From: UBA4408 sp002389785
Lineage (GTDB): Bacteria > Bacteroidota > Bacteroidia > UBA4408
Length of the DNA: 64,000 nucleotides
Assembly: GCA_035438985.1 (NCBI GenBank)
Contig: DAORJK010000002.1
Coordinates: 186,001 to 250,000 of the forward strand
Direction: 5' to 3'
This document shows, one piece after another, positions 16,793-27,184 of the stretch. Both the position numbers and the translations under genes were made by a program. The notes beneath the pieces are model-generated. The model worked only from the letters and a program-made list of their open reading frames with translations, made no database searches and was not told where the DNA came from. Every line of letters starts with the position of its first letter. Positions within the stretch are counted from its first letter, which is position 1.

Positions 16793-18221
16793 TTACTTTC
16801 TCTTTTAACCAAACAATATTAGCAATGTTTTTGTTGGAGTTCAATTTGTTTTTTATGTTTTCGAGCTTGCGCTTAAAAATAAATTTAGAGTAATTGTTGT
16901 ATTTTAAATCATACAGCTTTTTGGCAAGATTAATTAAGTTTAAATGATTGGTAAACTGCGATTGACTGATGTATTTATTTCTGCGCAAATACACTCTAAA
17001 TGCACTAATTAATGAATAAAACGATTCAGCGTTATCCATTTCATAGTATGCTTTAAGTAGTAATGATTTGGATCCTAGATGGTAAAAAACATCTGTAAAT
17101 TCTACCTTTTGCAAAAGCTTAAGAGCATCTTTATAATTCTCGACTGCATTGTAGTAGGAAGCCATGTTGTAAGCAAAGGCATTATCGCGAAACTCAGATA
17201 CGATGTGTTCTTTGTACTCGAGAATAAATTTTTTTGTCCACTCGTATTCCTCTTCACGCAAAGCGATAGTTGCAATATTTTTATAATCCCATTGCGATAG
17301 ATATTTGCCTTCAAAAATAATTTTTCGAGACAGTAAATTTTTATAAAGTTTTAAAATTTCTTTTCCAAATTCTACGTGCCCACTGTTGATTTTCTTGATG
17401 CAATAATTTTGAGCGAAATCATACATTTGGCGGGCTTCTTCTTTACTGAAATAGAGGTAGTTTTTATCCAATAGTTTTATTAATTTGGTGTAATGCGAAA
17501 CGTTGTCACTTTCAGTCAACGTCATGATAATTCTATGATAGATGGTAATGGCAGGAACATTTTTGAATCGTTCCAAATTAGAATTAATGTAACTCATAAT
17601 TTCATCCAACATATGCAATTCGTAATCGGCTGCAACTATATTTTTCCGATTAATCATCTCACAACACGTTTTCAGTTTTGCCGATAAATAAAAGATGTCC
17701 AAATTATCTGCTTTACGTTGAATGCTCTCATGAAATTTGCGGTTTTCATTTTTTATGAAGAAAGCATCGCTTTCTGATTCAAATAAATAAGTATGGTAAT
17801 GAAAATTATGATCACGTAGTTTGTTTTTTTCAAGTTGCGCAGTAAACTCTTTCGAAACCATTTGAAATACTGAATTACTGTTTCGCTCTTTTAATTCTTC
17901 CAATAAAAACTGTTTACGCAGCAACGATTGATTCATGAAACGTGTGCACGATATAAAGTCCTCGAGTAGTTTGCTGAGGTAGCTCATAACATCGCTTAAC
18001 TGTTGCGGTGTATATTTCTGATTTTTAAATACAGCCTTTCCTGCTTTCTCTTTCGTTAAATTGGTGTTTAAATAGTCACCCGAAAAGCTGCATACAAATT
18101 TGCCTAGATCATACACCTTACTATGTTTATTAAAATAGGGCGATTGTATAAATTCCAAAAAATGCTTCGTTTCACTATTGGAAAGAGATTGAAGAAGTTT
18201 AATGAGTTTACTGTTTTGCAT
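16776..18221 (-). CDS. Helical-repeat protein of unknown function (481 aa)
   Basis: No family is recognised with certainty. The protein is almost entirely helical, with regularly spaced amphipathic helix pairs (for example YNMASYYNAVENYKDALKLLQKVEF) resembling TPR-like repeats in the C-terminal half, and is rich in Lys, Asn and aromatic residues. It has no signal peptide or membrane segment, so it is probably cytoplasmic. It is the first gene of a two-gene unit with nadB (17-base overlap); a functional link to NAD synthesis cannot be claimed from that alone. Confidence 0.75.
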   Translation of the reverse strand: MQNSKLIKLLQSLSNSETKHFLEFIQSPYFNKHSKVYDLGKFVCSFSGDYLNTNLTKEKAGKAVFKNQKYTPQQLSDVMSYLSKLLEDFISCTRFMNQSLLRKQFLLEELKERNSNSVFQMVSKEFTAQLEKNKLRDHNFHYHTYLFESESDAFFIKNENRKFHESIQRKADNLDIFYLSAKLKTCCEMINRKNIVAADYELHMLDEIMSYINSNLERFKNVPAITIYHRIIMTLTESDNVSHYTKLIKLLDKNYLYFSKEEARQMYDFAQNYCIKKINSGHVEFGKEILKLYKNLLSRKIIFEGKYLSQWDYKNIATIALREEEYEWTKKFILEYKEHIVSEFRDNAFAYNMASYYNAVENYKDALKLLQKVEFTDVFYHLGSKSLLLKAYYEMDNAESFYSLISAFRVYLRRNKYISQSQFTNHLNLINLAKKLYDLKYNNYSKFIFKRKLENIKNKLNSNKNIANIVWLKEKVNEFEK

Positions 18222-18238
18222 TTTTTTTATTTATTATC

Positions 18239-18272
18239 CAAAGATATAGAAAGCGTAAAAAAATTGATACAA
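18239..18272 (-). promoter_or_regulatory. Promoter of the helical-protein/nadB unit (TTG-N23-TATCTTTG)
   Basis: On the minus strand TTG (18272-18270) is followed after 23 bases by TATCTTTG (18246-18239). The start codon lies only 17 bases after the box, implying an almost leaderless message. Confidence 0.45.
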
Positions 18273-18666
18273 CTGATTCTATATTTAAAATAAAGCAAGA
18301 TAAGCGATATTAAATAGTTAGAATGCGACATTGACAAAATAAAATAAGTCCAAACATAACTATATTGTTTTATTTTTATTAACCAAGTAGCAGAACATTT
18401 GCATCGTTTAAATAAATAAACACATCTATCCAAAAAGGATTAAAAAGTGAAAAAAATATAAATTACCTGTAATTACTATATATACTGGTAAATAGTAAAA
18501 TAATTGTATAGTAATAGATATAAAAATGAATTAAAAGTAATCCAAAGAGCTAAAATAATGTTTTTTTTTTCTGTGTTTTTGCTCCACATATTTGTAGCGT
18601 GAAATAAAATCTTTAGGTGTGTACAACAGAGTTGCACATATCGATATAACTAATAAACGCTACGAT
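18273..18666. other. AT-rich intergenic region
   Basis: About 390 bases of strongly AT-rich DNA between divergent transcription units. A near-match -7 box CATATTTG (18587-18594) lies upstream of the giant secreted-protein gene. A 68-codon minus-strand reading frame here has low-complexity composition and is not accepted as a gene. Nothing else is recognisable. Confidence 0.5.
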
Positions 18667-21600
18667 ATGAAATTTACATTTATCAAATTACGCATTTTAT
18701 CCTATTATCAAGTATGTGTAAAAGTACAACTACTAATTATAGGATTCGCTTTTTGTATTTCAGCCAATGCCAACAATTATTATTGGGTAGGTGGCAGTGG
18801 AAATTGGAACGATCCATTAAACCACTGGGCAAGTAGCAGCGGAGGTAGCAATTTTTACGCTGTTGCTCCCGGGCCCGGTGATAATGTTTATATCGATAGC
18901 GCTTCGTTTGCTCAAACTGGAGTTATCTCCTTTTCAGGAAATTTTAATCCGCAAATGCAGAACATAAATTTCGCGGGTTTACTCTTTCCAATAAGTGTTG
19001 ATTCATGCACCATGAACGTGTTTGGAAATATTGATTTATCGAACATGGTAAATTTCAATTCCAAGGTAGTGCTTGAATTAATGGGTATTGATTCATGTTT
19101 GATAAAATGTAATGGCGCTATCATGCCGGCTTTAATCGGCAATAAAAATGGAGACTTACATTTGATGGATAATTATTTTGGCATATCCATGCACTTTTTA
19201 AAGGGGGCGTTAAGAACAAATAATTTCAACATTCAACTAACCAATAATTTTTTAGCAGGTCCCAATTATAGCGGAGCAAATAGTTTTTATTTCGGAAGCT
19301 CTACTGTTGTATGCGATTCAATTTTGGTTGATTTAATAAGTGGTAATCCAAGTTTAACTGCCGGTATTTATGCTGATCAAACCACCTTTAACATTGCTAA
19401 GTTTATACAATTTAAAAGTGCGTTCAATATCTTGTTTGACGTTAATTGTCCTCATTTTATATGCGACAATGCACAGATACATGAAATAACTACTTCTAAA
19501 TTTTTTGCCGGAAATGCGAGCAGCCAAAAATTTAAGTTAGTAAAAAATGCTTCCTTACCTGGATGTGGCGAAGTTGAAGGTCTTTATTCAACATCCAACT
19601 TAACTGTTGTCGACACAAGTATAATTCTAAAGTCTGATTTAATAGTTCAAGATACGATACAATTTAATGGAACAACATCTTTGTATCTGGTGCCGGGAAT
19701 AACCTTACAGTCAAATAATATTTTAACGGTCAATAATGGAACTACTATATTTAATGTAAATTCTACCGACGACAGTTCAACCGTATACCTAGCGCTATAT
19801 GTCAACAGAGTGTGTATGGATTATGCTTCAATTAAGAATCTTCATATCAAAGGCCACTACATTTTTAACGCAGGAAGCCATAGCTCAAATCTTGGAAACA
19901 CAAAAGGAGTAGTATATGCGAATTGCGTTTCTGATACCAGCTTATTATTGCTTGTTTGTGCAGGTTCAGGAAATGCCGGTGATGGTGGCAGAATTGAACA
20001 TGTTGATTTAAACAATGGAAAACGTCAATCCTTTCATACTTTCGATCCTTCTAATGGTGGTGCAGGAACCGGCTCTAATCCCAATTCAGGAATAGTTAAA
20101 GCATACAACAATAAATTGTATGGTACTCTTCAATCAGCAGGGAATTATCTTTACAGCTACGAACCTAGCAGCCGAAAATATACACCATTACTGCAAACTG
20201 CAGGTCAAAATGTTTTTGGCACCATGGCAAGTTCGGCAGATGGTAAGCACTTATTTGGATTTAAGCAAACTGTTGGAGCGGATGGAATTTTTGAATACAA
20301 AGTAGATAGTAATTCTTATACTTTACTTCAAGCATTTGCTGGTTTAAATTCCGGTTATGAAGCATTTGGCACTCCTTGTTTGGATAGTGCAGGGAATATT
20401 TATGGAACTACAAGATTAGGTGGTACATTTAACAATGGAGTAATTTTCAAATACAACCCAAACACCAATCAGCTCACAACTTTGCATTCATTTGATATAG
20501 CTGATGGAATTTATCCGTTGAGTGGTTTAATGTTGACTACTTCAAAAAAGCTGTATGGTACCACAACTTTGGGCGGCTCCAATAACCAAGGAACTCTATT
20601 TGAATTTGATTTAAACACAAACACTTTTTTTAATCGATACGATTTTTCATCCCTAGCTAACCTCGCGAGTACTTCCAATGAATTAATTTTAGCTTCAAAT
20701 GGCAAGATATACGGTACTGCTCAACATGGAGGAAATTCAAATTACGGGGGGATTTTTGAATTTGATACTGCAACCAACCTAACTCAAATTGTTGCTTTAT
20801 TTGACAGTAGCAATACAGGAGCATTTCCAAATGGTAAACTTCTCGAAATTGAACCAGGACAACTTATTGGCACAACTACCAAAGGCGGATTTTTTGGTAC
20901 CGGTTGCATTTTTAACTTTTCAATTTCTAGCGGTGTGCTTGCACCATATATGAATCTTTCGCCTGAAATGCAATATGCCAACTGGTTAATGCAATTGCCT
21001 CATGCGGTCACCAATATAACCCTGCAATGTCGCGACACAAATTATTGTATTGGTGGAAATGCGCAATTTTCTGTTCAAACGAATGGAACCAAACAACTTA
21101 GTTATGCATGGCAGGACAGTAGCCAGTTTCATTCATGGCAAAATATTAATTACGGGACCTTTTATTCTCCGGTTTTAAACTTATTTGCTTTAGATGAAAC
21201 ATTTGATGGACGTAAATTCAGATGTATCATTATGGATTATTCCGATACGATTATCAGCAACTCAGCACAACTTACATCCTTTAAAGTGAGCTTACCACAC
21301 ACAGTTAATTATTGTGCTACAAGCAATCCAATTTGTGCTACCATTATTGCAGGAGTACCGGCTGTTGCTTATTGGAACGATGGATCAATTTTATCGACTT
21401 GCCGAACTTTTGATAATTCGGGACAATATATTTTGAATGTTACCAATACAGAAGGTTGTGTAGATACAGCATTAATTACTATCGGAACAGGACAAACAAT
21501 TCAGGTTACAACACAGCAGCAATCCAGTTCTTGTGGTATGTGTGATGGTACTTTACAAACTAGCGTGTTTCCTGCTAACGCAATTTATACTGTTAGTTAT

Positions 21601-22752
21601 TCAGTAATACCGGCTCCAAATCTTACAGCAATTTGTGAAGGTGATACATTCACGGTTTTTTACACCGATACTTTTAATTGCATCGGCTTAACTCATGTTG
21701 TAATGCCATATGCCTGCAATGGAGATGTATGGCCGGGTGATGCAAATGTAGATTTTACTGCCAACAATTTTGATTTGCTACCCATTGGTCTTGCTTACGG
21801 AGCAACCGGTACTACACGTCAAAATGCTAGTTTGGCTTGGGTAGGACAGTATTCAGCTGATTGGTTGCAAACACAATTAAATGGCGCTGATTATAAACAC
21901 ATCGATGGCAACGGAGATGGACTTATTGATGCTGCAGATACACTTCCGATTAATTTAAATTACGGATATGTGCATCCTCGACAAAGCCTTGTAGAAACAA
22001 ATTCAACTGCTCCTTCCTTGTATTTTACTTATGTAAATGATACAGTCATGGCTGGCGATACTTTGCTTTTTGAGATAGGATTAGGAACAGTTATTCTACC
22101 AGCTGATAGTGTTTATGGAATTGCGTTCACCATCAATTATTCGAAGGAAGTGGTTGATAGCAATTCAGCACATATCTCACATGCACAATGCTGGATGGGA
22201 ACTCCCAATATTAACCTGCTCACTTTGCAGCACGATAATTATTCAAACGGAAAAATTGATTGTGCAATTGTTGGAACAGATCATTTGAATAAACAAGGTT
22301 TCGGCACAATAGGAGTATTAGGAATTGATATGAAAGATGATTTATCGGGAAGAGATTCACTCATTAAAACGCTTAATTTATCGTTCAGTAATTTGCGATT
22401 TATAGACAGCGACGGCACTGAAAAACCATTAAATGCAATCAATGATTCTATAGTTGTATGGCAGGATATTACCAAACTTCAAGAGTATACCATGCAACAC
22501 AATTCTTACTCAGTTTATCCGAATCCTGCTTCCGATTTTGTTACAATCGACCTTAGCAAATTGAAGCAACAAGTTACAAAGGTTTCACTAGTAAATATGT
22601 ATGGCGTAGAAGTGTATTCCACATCCAATCTACAAGAAGGGAAGTTACAACTTTCAACAAAAAATTACAATGCAGGAGTCTATTCCGTCCAAGTAAAAAC
22701 AATGAATAGCATTTTATCGAAAAAATTAATAATCACAACCAGAATACACTAA
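18667..22752 (+). CDS. Giant T9SS-secreted protein with GloVer repeats and dockerin/cohesin-like C-terminal module
   Basis: 1361 residues from ATG 18667, chosen because the signal peptide (hydrophobic 21-34, cleavage about ANA36) follows it; an upstream GTG frame adds only 16 residues. The mature N-terminus NYYWVGGSGNWNDP is typical of surface proteins in this phylum. Residues about 440-755 hold tandem repeats of the form GTTxxGGxxxxGxxFxF (GloVer-type, TIGR03803-like). An Ig-like stretch and a SprB-like repeat follow. From 1021, GDANVD and DGNGDGLIDAAD are two dockerin-like calcium loops, then a beta-sandwich (about 1120-1265) like a cohesin, then a T9SS sorting domain (VYPNPASD, about 1281-1361). 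The last module is shared with the next gene. It likely works on the cell surface; partner unknown. Confidence 0.85.
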   Translation: MKFTFIKLRILSYYQVCVKVQLLIIGFAFCISANANNYYWVGGSGNWNDPLNHWASSSGGSNFYAVAPGPGDNVYIDSASFAQTGVISFSGNFNPQMQNINFAGLLFPISVDSCTMNVFGNIDLSNMVNFNSKVVLELMGIDSCLIKCNGAIMPALIGNKNGDLHLMDNYFGISMHFLKGALRTNNFNIQLTNNFLAGPNYSGANSFYFGSSTVVCDSILVDLISGNPSLTAGIYADQTTFNIAKFIQFKSAFNILFDVNCPHFICDNAQIHEITTSKFFAGNASSQKFKLVKNASLPGCGEVEGLYSTSNLTVVDTSIILKSDLIVQDTIQFNGTTSLYLVPGITLQSNNILTVNNGTTIFNVNSTDDSSTVYLALYVNRVCMDYASIKNLHIKGHYIFNAGSHSSNLGNTKGVVYANCVSDTSLLLLVCAGSGNAGDGGRIEHVDLNNGKRQSFHTFDPSNGGAGTGSNPNSGIVKAYNNKLYGTLQSAGNYLYSYEPSSRKYTPLLQTAGQNVFGTMASSADGKHLFGFKQTVGADGIFEYKVDSNSYTLLQAFAGLNSGYEAFGTPCLDSAGNIYGTTRLGGTFNNGVIFKYNPNTNQLTTLHSFDIADGIYPLSGLMLTTSKKLYGTTTLGGSNNQGTLFEFDLNTNTFFNRYDFSSLANLASTSNELILASNGKIYGTAQHGGNSNYGGIFEFDTATNLTQIVALFDSSNTGAFPNGKLLEIEPGQLIGTTTKGGFFGTGCIFNFSISSGVLAPYMNLSPEMQYANWLMQLPHAVTNITLQCRDTNYCIGGNAQFSVQTNGTKQLSYAWQDSSQFHSWQNINYGTFYSPVLNLFALDETFDGRKFRCIIMDYSDTIISNSAQLTSFKVSLPHTVNYCATSNPICATIIAGVPAVAYWNDGSILSTCRTFDNSGQYILNVTNTEGCVDTALITIGTGQTIQVTTQQQSSSCGMCDGTLQTSVFPANAIYTVSYSVIPAPNLTAICEGDTFTVFYTDTFNCIGLTHVVMPYACNGDVWPGDANVDFTANNFDLLPIGLAYGATGTTRQNASLAWVGQYSADWLQTQLNGADYKHIDGNGDGLIDAADTLPINLNYGYVHPRQSLVETNSTAPSLYFTYVNDTVMAGDTLLFEIGLGTVILPADSVYGIAFTINYSKEVVDSNSAHISHAQCWMGTPNINLLTLQHDNYSNGKIDCAIVGTDHLNKQGFGTIGVLGIDMKDDLSGRDSLIKTLNLSFSNLRFIDSDGTEKPLNAINDSIVVWQDITKLQEYTMQHNSYSVYPNPASDFVTIDLSKLKQQVTKVSLVNMYGVEVYSTSNLQEGKLQLSTKNYNAGVYSVQVKTMNSILSKKLIITTRIH

Positions 22753-22798
22753 TTTTATTCACCAAAGGTGAAAAGTATTAACCTTAAATAACAACAAC

Positions 22799-25700
22799 AT
22801 GAAAGCAATTATCGCCTCCCGGGATTTTAGTTTATGGTTGGGCAATACCAAGCGCTTAAACCTATTTAATTTCATTATCTTGATTTTTGTATGCCTTTTT
22901 AGCCACAAAACCGGCTTTACACAAAACTCCTTTCCAAACGGTACTTTTGAACGTGGCTATGGAACAGCAGGCGATGATGAAGCATACGATGTGTGCAAAA
23001 CCAGCGATAAGGGTTGGGCCGTTGTGGGATACAGCAATGGCTTTGGAAGCGACAAAGATTTTTACATCGTAAAATTCGATTCAAATGGGGTAGTTAAATG
23101 GAGCAATCATTTAAATGTTTTAGGTATTGATGTAGCAACAACCGTTACAGAGGCTGCAAACGGCGACATACTTGTAGCCGGTGTCACCAAAGTTTCCAAT
23201 TTGTCTACCTCCTATACAGATGTATTGCTGGCTCGTTATTCAACAACCGGAACATTTTTGTGGAGCAACCAATATAATTCAGTGAATAATGATGAAGTAT
23301 CAGAAGTGATTGCTTTGCCCAACGGTACTATTTTAATTGCTGGAGCTACAAATAGTTCATTTAATTCAGGGGATGCTGCTGTATGGATAACGGACGCTGC
23401 AGGAGTTTTGCTTTCAACAAAAACTTATTCAAAAACAGGTAAGGAAATTTTTAATGATGCAGAATTAGCACACGATGGTTCCATTTTATTGTGCAGCCCT
23501 TCAACGAATGGAGCCATTGATATTATCTGGTTAGTGAAAATGGATCAGCTGGGCGATACAATTTGGACCCGCCAATACAACTATAATTACAATTGGGTTT
23601 GGGTAAATGGAATTACGGAAATGCTTAATGGAGATATAGTAATTGCCGGGGCAGAACGACAAAGTTTTGGAAGCTCAAATTCTTATGATCACATTACTGA
23701 TAGTTTAGGAAATTTAAAACGACACGTTGCAGGTTTAACATTGTTAAGTAATATTAATGATGTATCGGGAAGTCGCACCAGCGGTAGCGGAAGCGATAAT
23801 TTATTTTTGCAGACAGGGACCTATGTATCCTATCAAAATAGATTCGGAATTGCTTCGGCCGATACCACTGGTTTTGGAGTATATTGGCGATTCCTGGATC
23901 TTGCAACCTATCAAAATTTTAACTATCCCATCGATAATTTTAACCCTGCAACCAATGCAATTACCACCGATATTTACGACACGTATTTTATTGGTTCATG
24001 CATCGTAGGTAGCACAAAGTTATCAGGTTATGGGGGCTTGGATTTTGCGATTGCTCGTTCAGATTTCCAAGATACCAAATCGAGCAACAACAAGCCTTGT
24101 ATTGTTAGTTCAACAAATGCAATTTGCAACGGTGATTCAGCTAAATTGTCTATCACCTGTAATCCACGTGCAAGTCATCGATGGATGCGTATTAGTACTC
24201 CGGCAAACTACAATTTGGGCAGTGATACAGTTTTTTATGCAAAGCAAGGAGGAGTGTATTGTTTGGCAGCTTTGGATGCCGATAGCAATATGTGGCTTTC
24301 GAATGTAATTGAAGTAATCTTGCGTGATACTGCAGCGCCTTTAATTACAGCAAGTGGCACAACTAATTTTTGTGCAGCCAGCGGACAAAGTGTTACCCTT
24401 ACAGCCGCAGCCAGTATGCAAGCATCTTACCAATGGTACAAAGATTCAATTTTGATTTCAGGAGCCACCTTGCGCACTTACACAGCAATAGCAAGTGGTG
24501 TATATTATTGCATCATGACTAATGCATGTGGAAGTTACGGTTCAATGAGTACTACGGTAAATGCCAATTTAGCACCGTCTCATTTTAGCTTCGGAGGAGG
24601 AATCTTTCCAAATGTGGTAATCATTCATCCTTGGTGTGCAAGCGGAGCTTATGATCAACCGATACAAGCACCTACAAATGCATCCTATTCGTATGCTTGG
24701 TATTTAACAACAAGTTCAATGGGCACACAACTTATTTCTTCCGGATCAACTTGTTTACCGCAAGATACCGGAAAGTTAATTTGTATTACAAGCAATGGTT
24801 GCGGAATTGATACGAGCGACATAATTGAAGTCATTGATTTTGGTCCCCCCAAACCTTGGCCATACCAAACAGGAACTTACCCGGTTGCTCCCACCATTGT
24901 TAAAGTTTGTCCCGGTTTCTCAGAACAATTAACGGTACCCAATCTTATGATAGGCCAATATTCCGGACCATATCAATGGTTTAAAAATGGTAACCCTATA
25001 CCCGGCGCTTACGATAGTGTGTATACTGTGACTTCTGTTGGTGATTATACGGTGACTTTTATGGATCAATTTTGTAGTATGATGCCGCTTATGTCTGGTG
25101 TTATTTCCTATCAAGCTAAAACTCCAATTCTTCCAGCATCAATGACAATTACAGCCTCATCTACCCTTGTATGTCAAAGCCCTGTATACTTGTACGCTCC
25201 TGCATTTTCAGGTTTTACAAATTCAAATTATGCTTGGGCAAAAGTCGGCTCTACTTTTTCATGGGGCGGAGATACCCTATTACTTCAATCCTGGATGGGA
25301 AGTGGCGATTATTATTGTACACTTAGCAATGGTTTTTGTAACAACAAATTAAATTCAAATATCATTCATATAGATTTTCTTAATTCTGATTTAACAAGTA
25401 ATGTTCCTCCTTCCTTATGTTCCTCTCCGGGTGGGGTAAATTTTTCTGTTCAAAATCAATTAAGTGGATCTACCTACCAATGGTATAGCAATATTGGTGG
25501 AAACACTACCCTGTTAACCGGTGCAACTTCTCCTTCTTATTTTGCGAACACTGCTGGTTATTATTATTGCGATATTACCAATGGAAGTTGCACTGTACAA
25601 AGCATTGGTAAATATTTATCTTCTGCTCAGCCTAACTTGCAATTTTCGATAATTAATCAACCTACTTGCGGACAATGCAATGGATTTTTACAAGTAAGCT

Positions 25701-27085
25701 CAACTCCTAATGTAAACATCCCTCAATGGTCTTCTGGAGGTTCCGGTTATTCAAAAAATAATTTATGCCCGGGTACTTATATAGTGAATAGCACCGATGT
25801 TGGAGGTTGTCAGGTTGCCGATACCATTACACTTGCCTATCAAAACAACATTGTAATTGCACAACAGAATGCTGTTGCTCCCAGTCCAGGTTCGTGCGAT
25901 GGTCAAGTTACAATTGTTGCTTCAGGTGGCACTCCTCCCTATAACTATTCCTATTCACCAACTGTTCCATCTACAGGGTTTTGTGAAGGAGTGATTTATG
26001 TTGTTACAGTTACAGACAATGCCGGTTGTACGAAAAGTGATACCGTTTATTTTGCGATTCCCGGGTTGGTATGGCCGGGAGATGCCAATGCAGATTTGGT
26101 AGCCAATAATTTTGATTTATTCCCCATCGGGCAAGCTTATGGAGATACAGGTGGTATACGTGCTTCAGCCTCCATTTCATGGAATGGTCAAGTTGCTCCT
26201 GATTGGAGCGACTCGCTAAACGGATTAAATAACAAGCACATCGATTGCAACGGTGATGGAGTGGTGAATGTTAACGATACGCTTGCGATTTCTCAAAATT
26301 ACGGTTTAACACATCAACGTTTAACTCCTCCTTTACCTGCTTCGCTTACTGATCCTGATTTGTATTTTACAGTTTTAGTAGATACCTCTCAAGCAGGAGA
26401 TCAGTTATTATTGCCAATTAATTTAGGAACACTGCTAATTCCTGCCGATAGTATTTATGGGATAGCCATGACAATTAATTATAGCAAAAATATTGTGGAT
26501 TCAGCAAGTGTATTCGCCAAATTCGATTCTTGTTGGATTGGTACGCTTAATTCTAATTTAATTTCAATTCAAAAGGACAATTATAGTAATGGACGCATTG
26601 ATTTAGCTGTGGTTCGAACGGATAAACAAAATCAAAGCGGTCATGGAACAATTGGAATTTTGAGTATCGATATGAAAGATGATTTATCTGGCAGAACTGA
26701 TATTTATAAAATGCTACAACTCTCATTTAGCGATGTTAGATTAATTCGTTTTGACGGTACAACAATTCCTGTTAACGCTATCAACGATTCAATTGTGGTG
26801 CACGATGATATAACCGCATTACAGCAATTACTATTACTTCAAAACAGTGTAAATTTAGTTCCTAATCCAGCCAATGAAAAGGTTACCATCAGCTGGAATT
26901 CGGATATAGAAGATGTAACTGAAATTAGTATTAGCTCCACCTTAGGTGAAGCAATATTGAAAAGGCAAGTAACAGCTAAAACAAAATATGAACTATCAAC
27001 AAGTGAATTGGATGCCGGAGTTTATATTGTGAAAATGCTTACTAGCAAAGGAAGTATCAGTAAAAAATTATGCATTATAAACTAG
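22799..27085 (+). CDS. Giant T9SS-secreted protein with Ig-like repeats and dockerin/cohesin-like C-terminal module
   Basis: 1428 residues with a long N-region signal peptide (hydrophobic 22-36, cleavage near GFTQ). Residues about 50-430 form propeller-like repeats (GWAVVGYS, DFYIVKFDSNGVVKWS and similar). About 430-1000 contains several Ig-like domains with YQWYKDS and YYC patterns, then SprB-like repeats (CDGQVTIVASGGTPPYNYSY). From 1091 comes the same module as in the preceding gene: GDANAD and DCNGDGVVNVND calcium loops, a cohesin-like sandwich ending AINDSIVVHDD, and a T9SS domain (LVPNPANE, 1350-1428). The gap to the preceding gene is 46 bases, so the pair is probably one operon and arose partly by duplication. 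A terminator follows. Confidence 0.85.
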   Translation: MKAIIASRDFSLWLGNTKRLNLFNFIILIFVCLFSHKTGFTQNSFPNGTFERGYGTAGDDEAYDVCKTSDKGWAVVGYSNGFGSDKDFYIVKFDSNGVVKWSNHLNVLGIDVATTVTEAANGDILVAGVTKVSNLSTSYTDVLLARYSTTGTFLWSNQYNSVNNDEVSEVIALPNGTILIAGATNSSFNSGDAAVWITDAAGVLLSTKTYSKTGKEIFNDAELAHDGSILLCSPSTNGAIDIIWLVKMDQLGDTIWTRQYNYNYNWVWVNGITEMLNGDIVIAGAERQSFGSSNSYDHITDSLGNLKRHVAGLTLLSNINDVSGSRTSGSGSDNLFLQTGTYVSYQNRFGIASADTTGFGVYWRFLDLATYQNFNYPIDNFNPATNAITTDIYDTYFIGSCIVGSTKLSGYGGLDFAIARSDFQDTKSSNNKPCIVSSTNAICNGDSAKLSITCNPRASHRWMRISTPANYNLGSDTVFYAKQGGVYCLAALDADSNMWLSNVIEVILRDTAAPLITASGTTNFCAASGQSVTLTAAASMQASYQWYKDSILISGATLRTYTAIASGVYYCIMTNACGSYGSMSTTVNANLAPSHFSFGGGIFPNVVIIHPWCASGAYDQPIQAPTNASYSYAWYLTTSSMGTQLISSGSTCLPQDTGKLICITSNGCGIDTSDIIEVIDFGPPKPWPYQTGTYPVAPTIVKVCPGFSEQLTVPNLMIGQYSGPYQWFKNGNPIPGAYDSVYTVTSVGDYTVTFMDQFCSMMPLMSGVISYQAKTPILPASMTITASSTLVCQSPVYLYAPAFSGFTNSNYAWAKVGSTFSWGGDTLLLQSWMGSGDYYCTLSNGFCNNKLNSNIIHIDFLNSDLTSNVPPSLCSSPGGVNFSVQNQLSGSTYQWYSNIGGNTTLLTGATSPSYFANTAGYYYCDITNGSCTVQSIGKYLSSAQPNLQFSIINQPTCGQCNGFLQVSSTPNVNIPQWSSGGSGYSKNNLCPGTYIVNSTDVGGCQVADTITLAYQNNIVIAQQNAVAPSPGSCDGQVTIVASGGTPPYNYSYSPTVPSTGFCEGVIYVVTVTDNAGCTKSDTVYFAIPGLVWPGDANADLVANNFDLFPIGQAYGDTGGIRASASISWNGQVAPDWSDSLNGLNNKHIDCNGDGVVNVNDTLAISQNYGLTHQRLTPPLPASLTDPDLYFTVLVDTSQAGDQLLLPINLGTLLIPADSIYGIAMTINYSKNIVDSASVFAKFDSCWIGTLNSNLISIQKDNYSNGRIDLAVVRTDKQNQSGHGTIGILSIDMKDDLSGRTDIYKMLQLSFSDVRLIRFDGTTIPVNAINDSIVVHDDITALQQLLLLQNSVNLVPNPANEKVTISWNSDIEDVTEISISSTLGEAILKRQVTAKTKYELSTSELDAGVYIVKMLTSKGSISKKLCIIN

Positions 27086-27109
27086 TTTAAACTGTTCGTT
27101 TAATTTGTG

Positions 27110-27147
27110 AAAAGTACCACAGACGCTATTCTGTGGTACTTTTTTTT
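27110..27147 (+). terminator. Rho-independent terminator after the giant secreted-protein pair
   Basis: AAAAGTACCACAG (27110-27122) pairs perfectly with CTGTGGTACTTTT (27131-27143); loop of 8 and a T-run to 27147. Confidence 0.9.
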
Positions 27148-27184
27148 GCAAGTGTGAAAGCGTATCTTTACACAAAAATTTAAC

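Noticed and set aside
18227..18433. 68-codon minus-strand frame
   Set aside because: Strongly AT-rich, no start signal, overlaps the promoter of the helical-protein gene, composition unlike real proteins.
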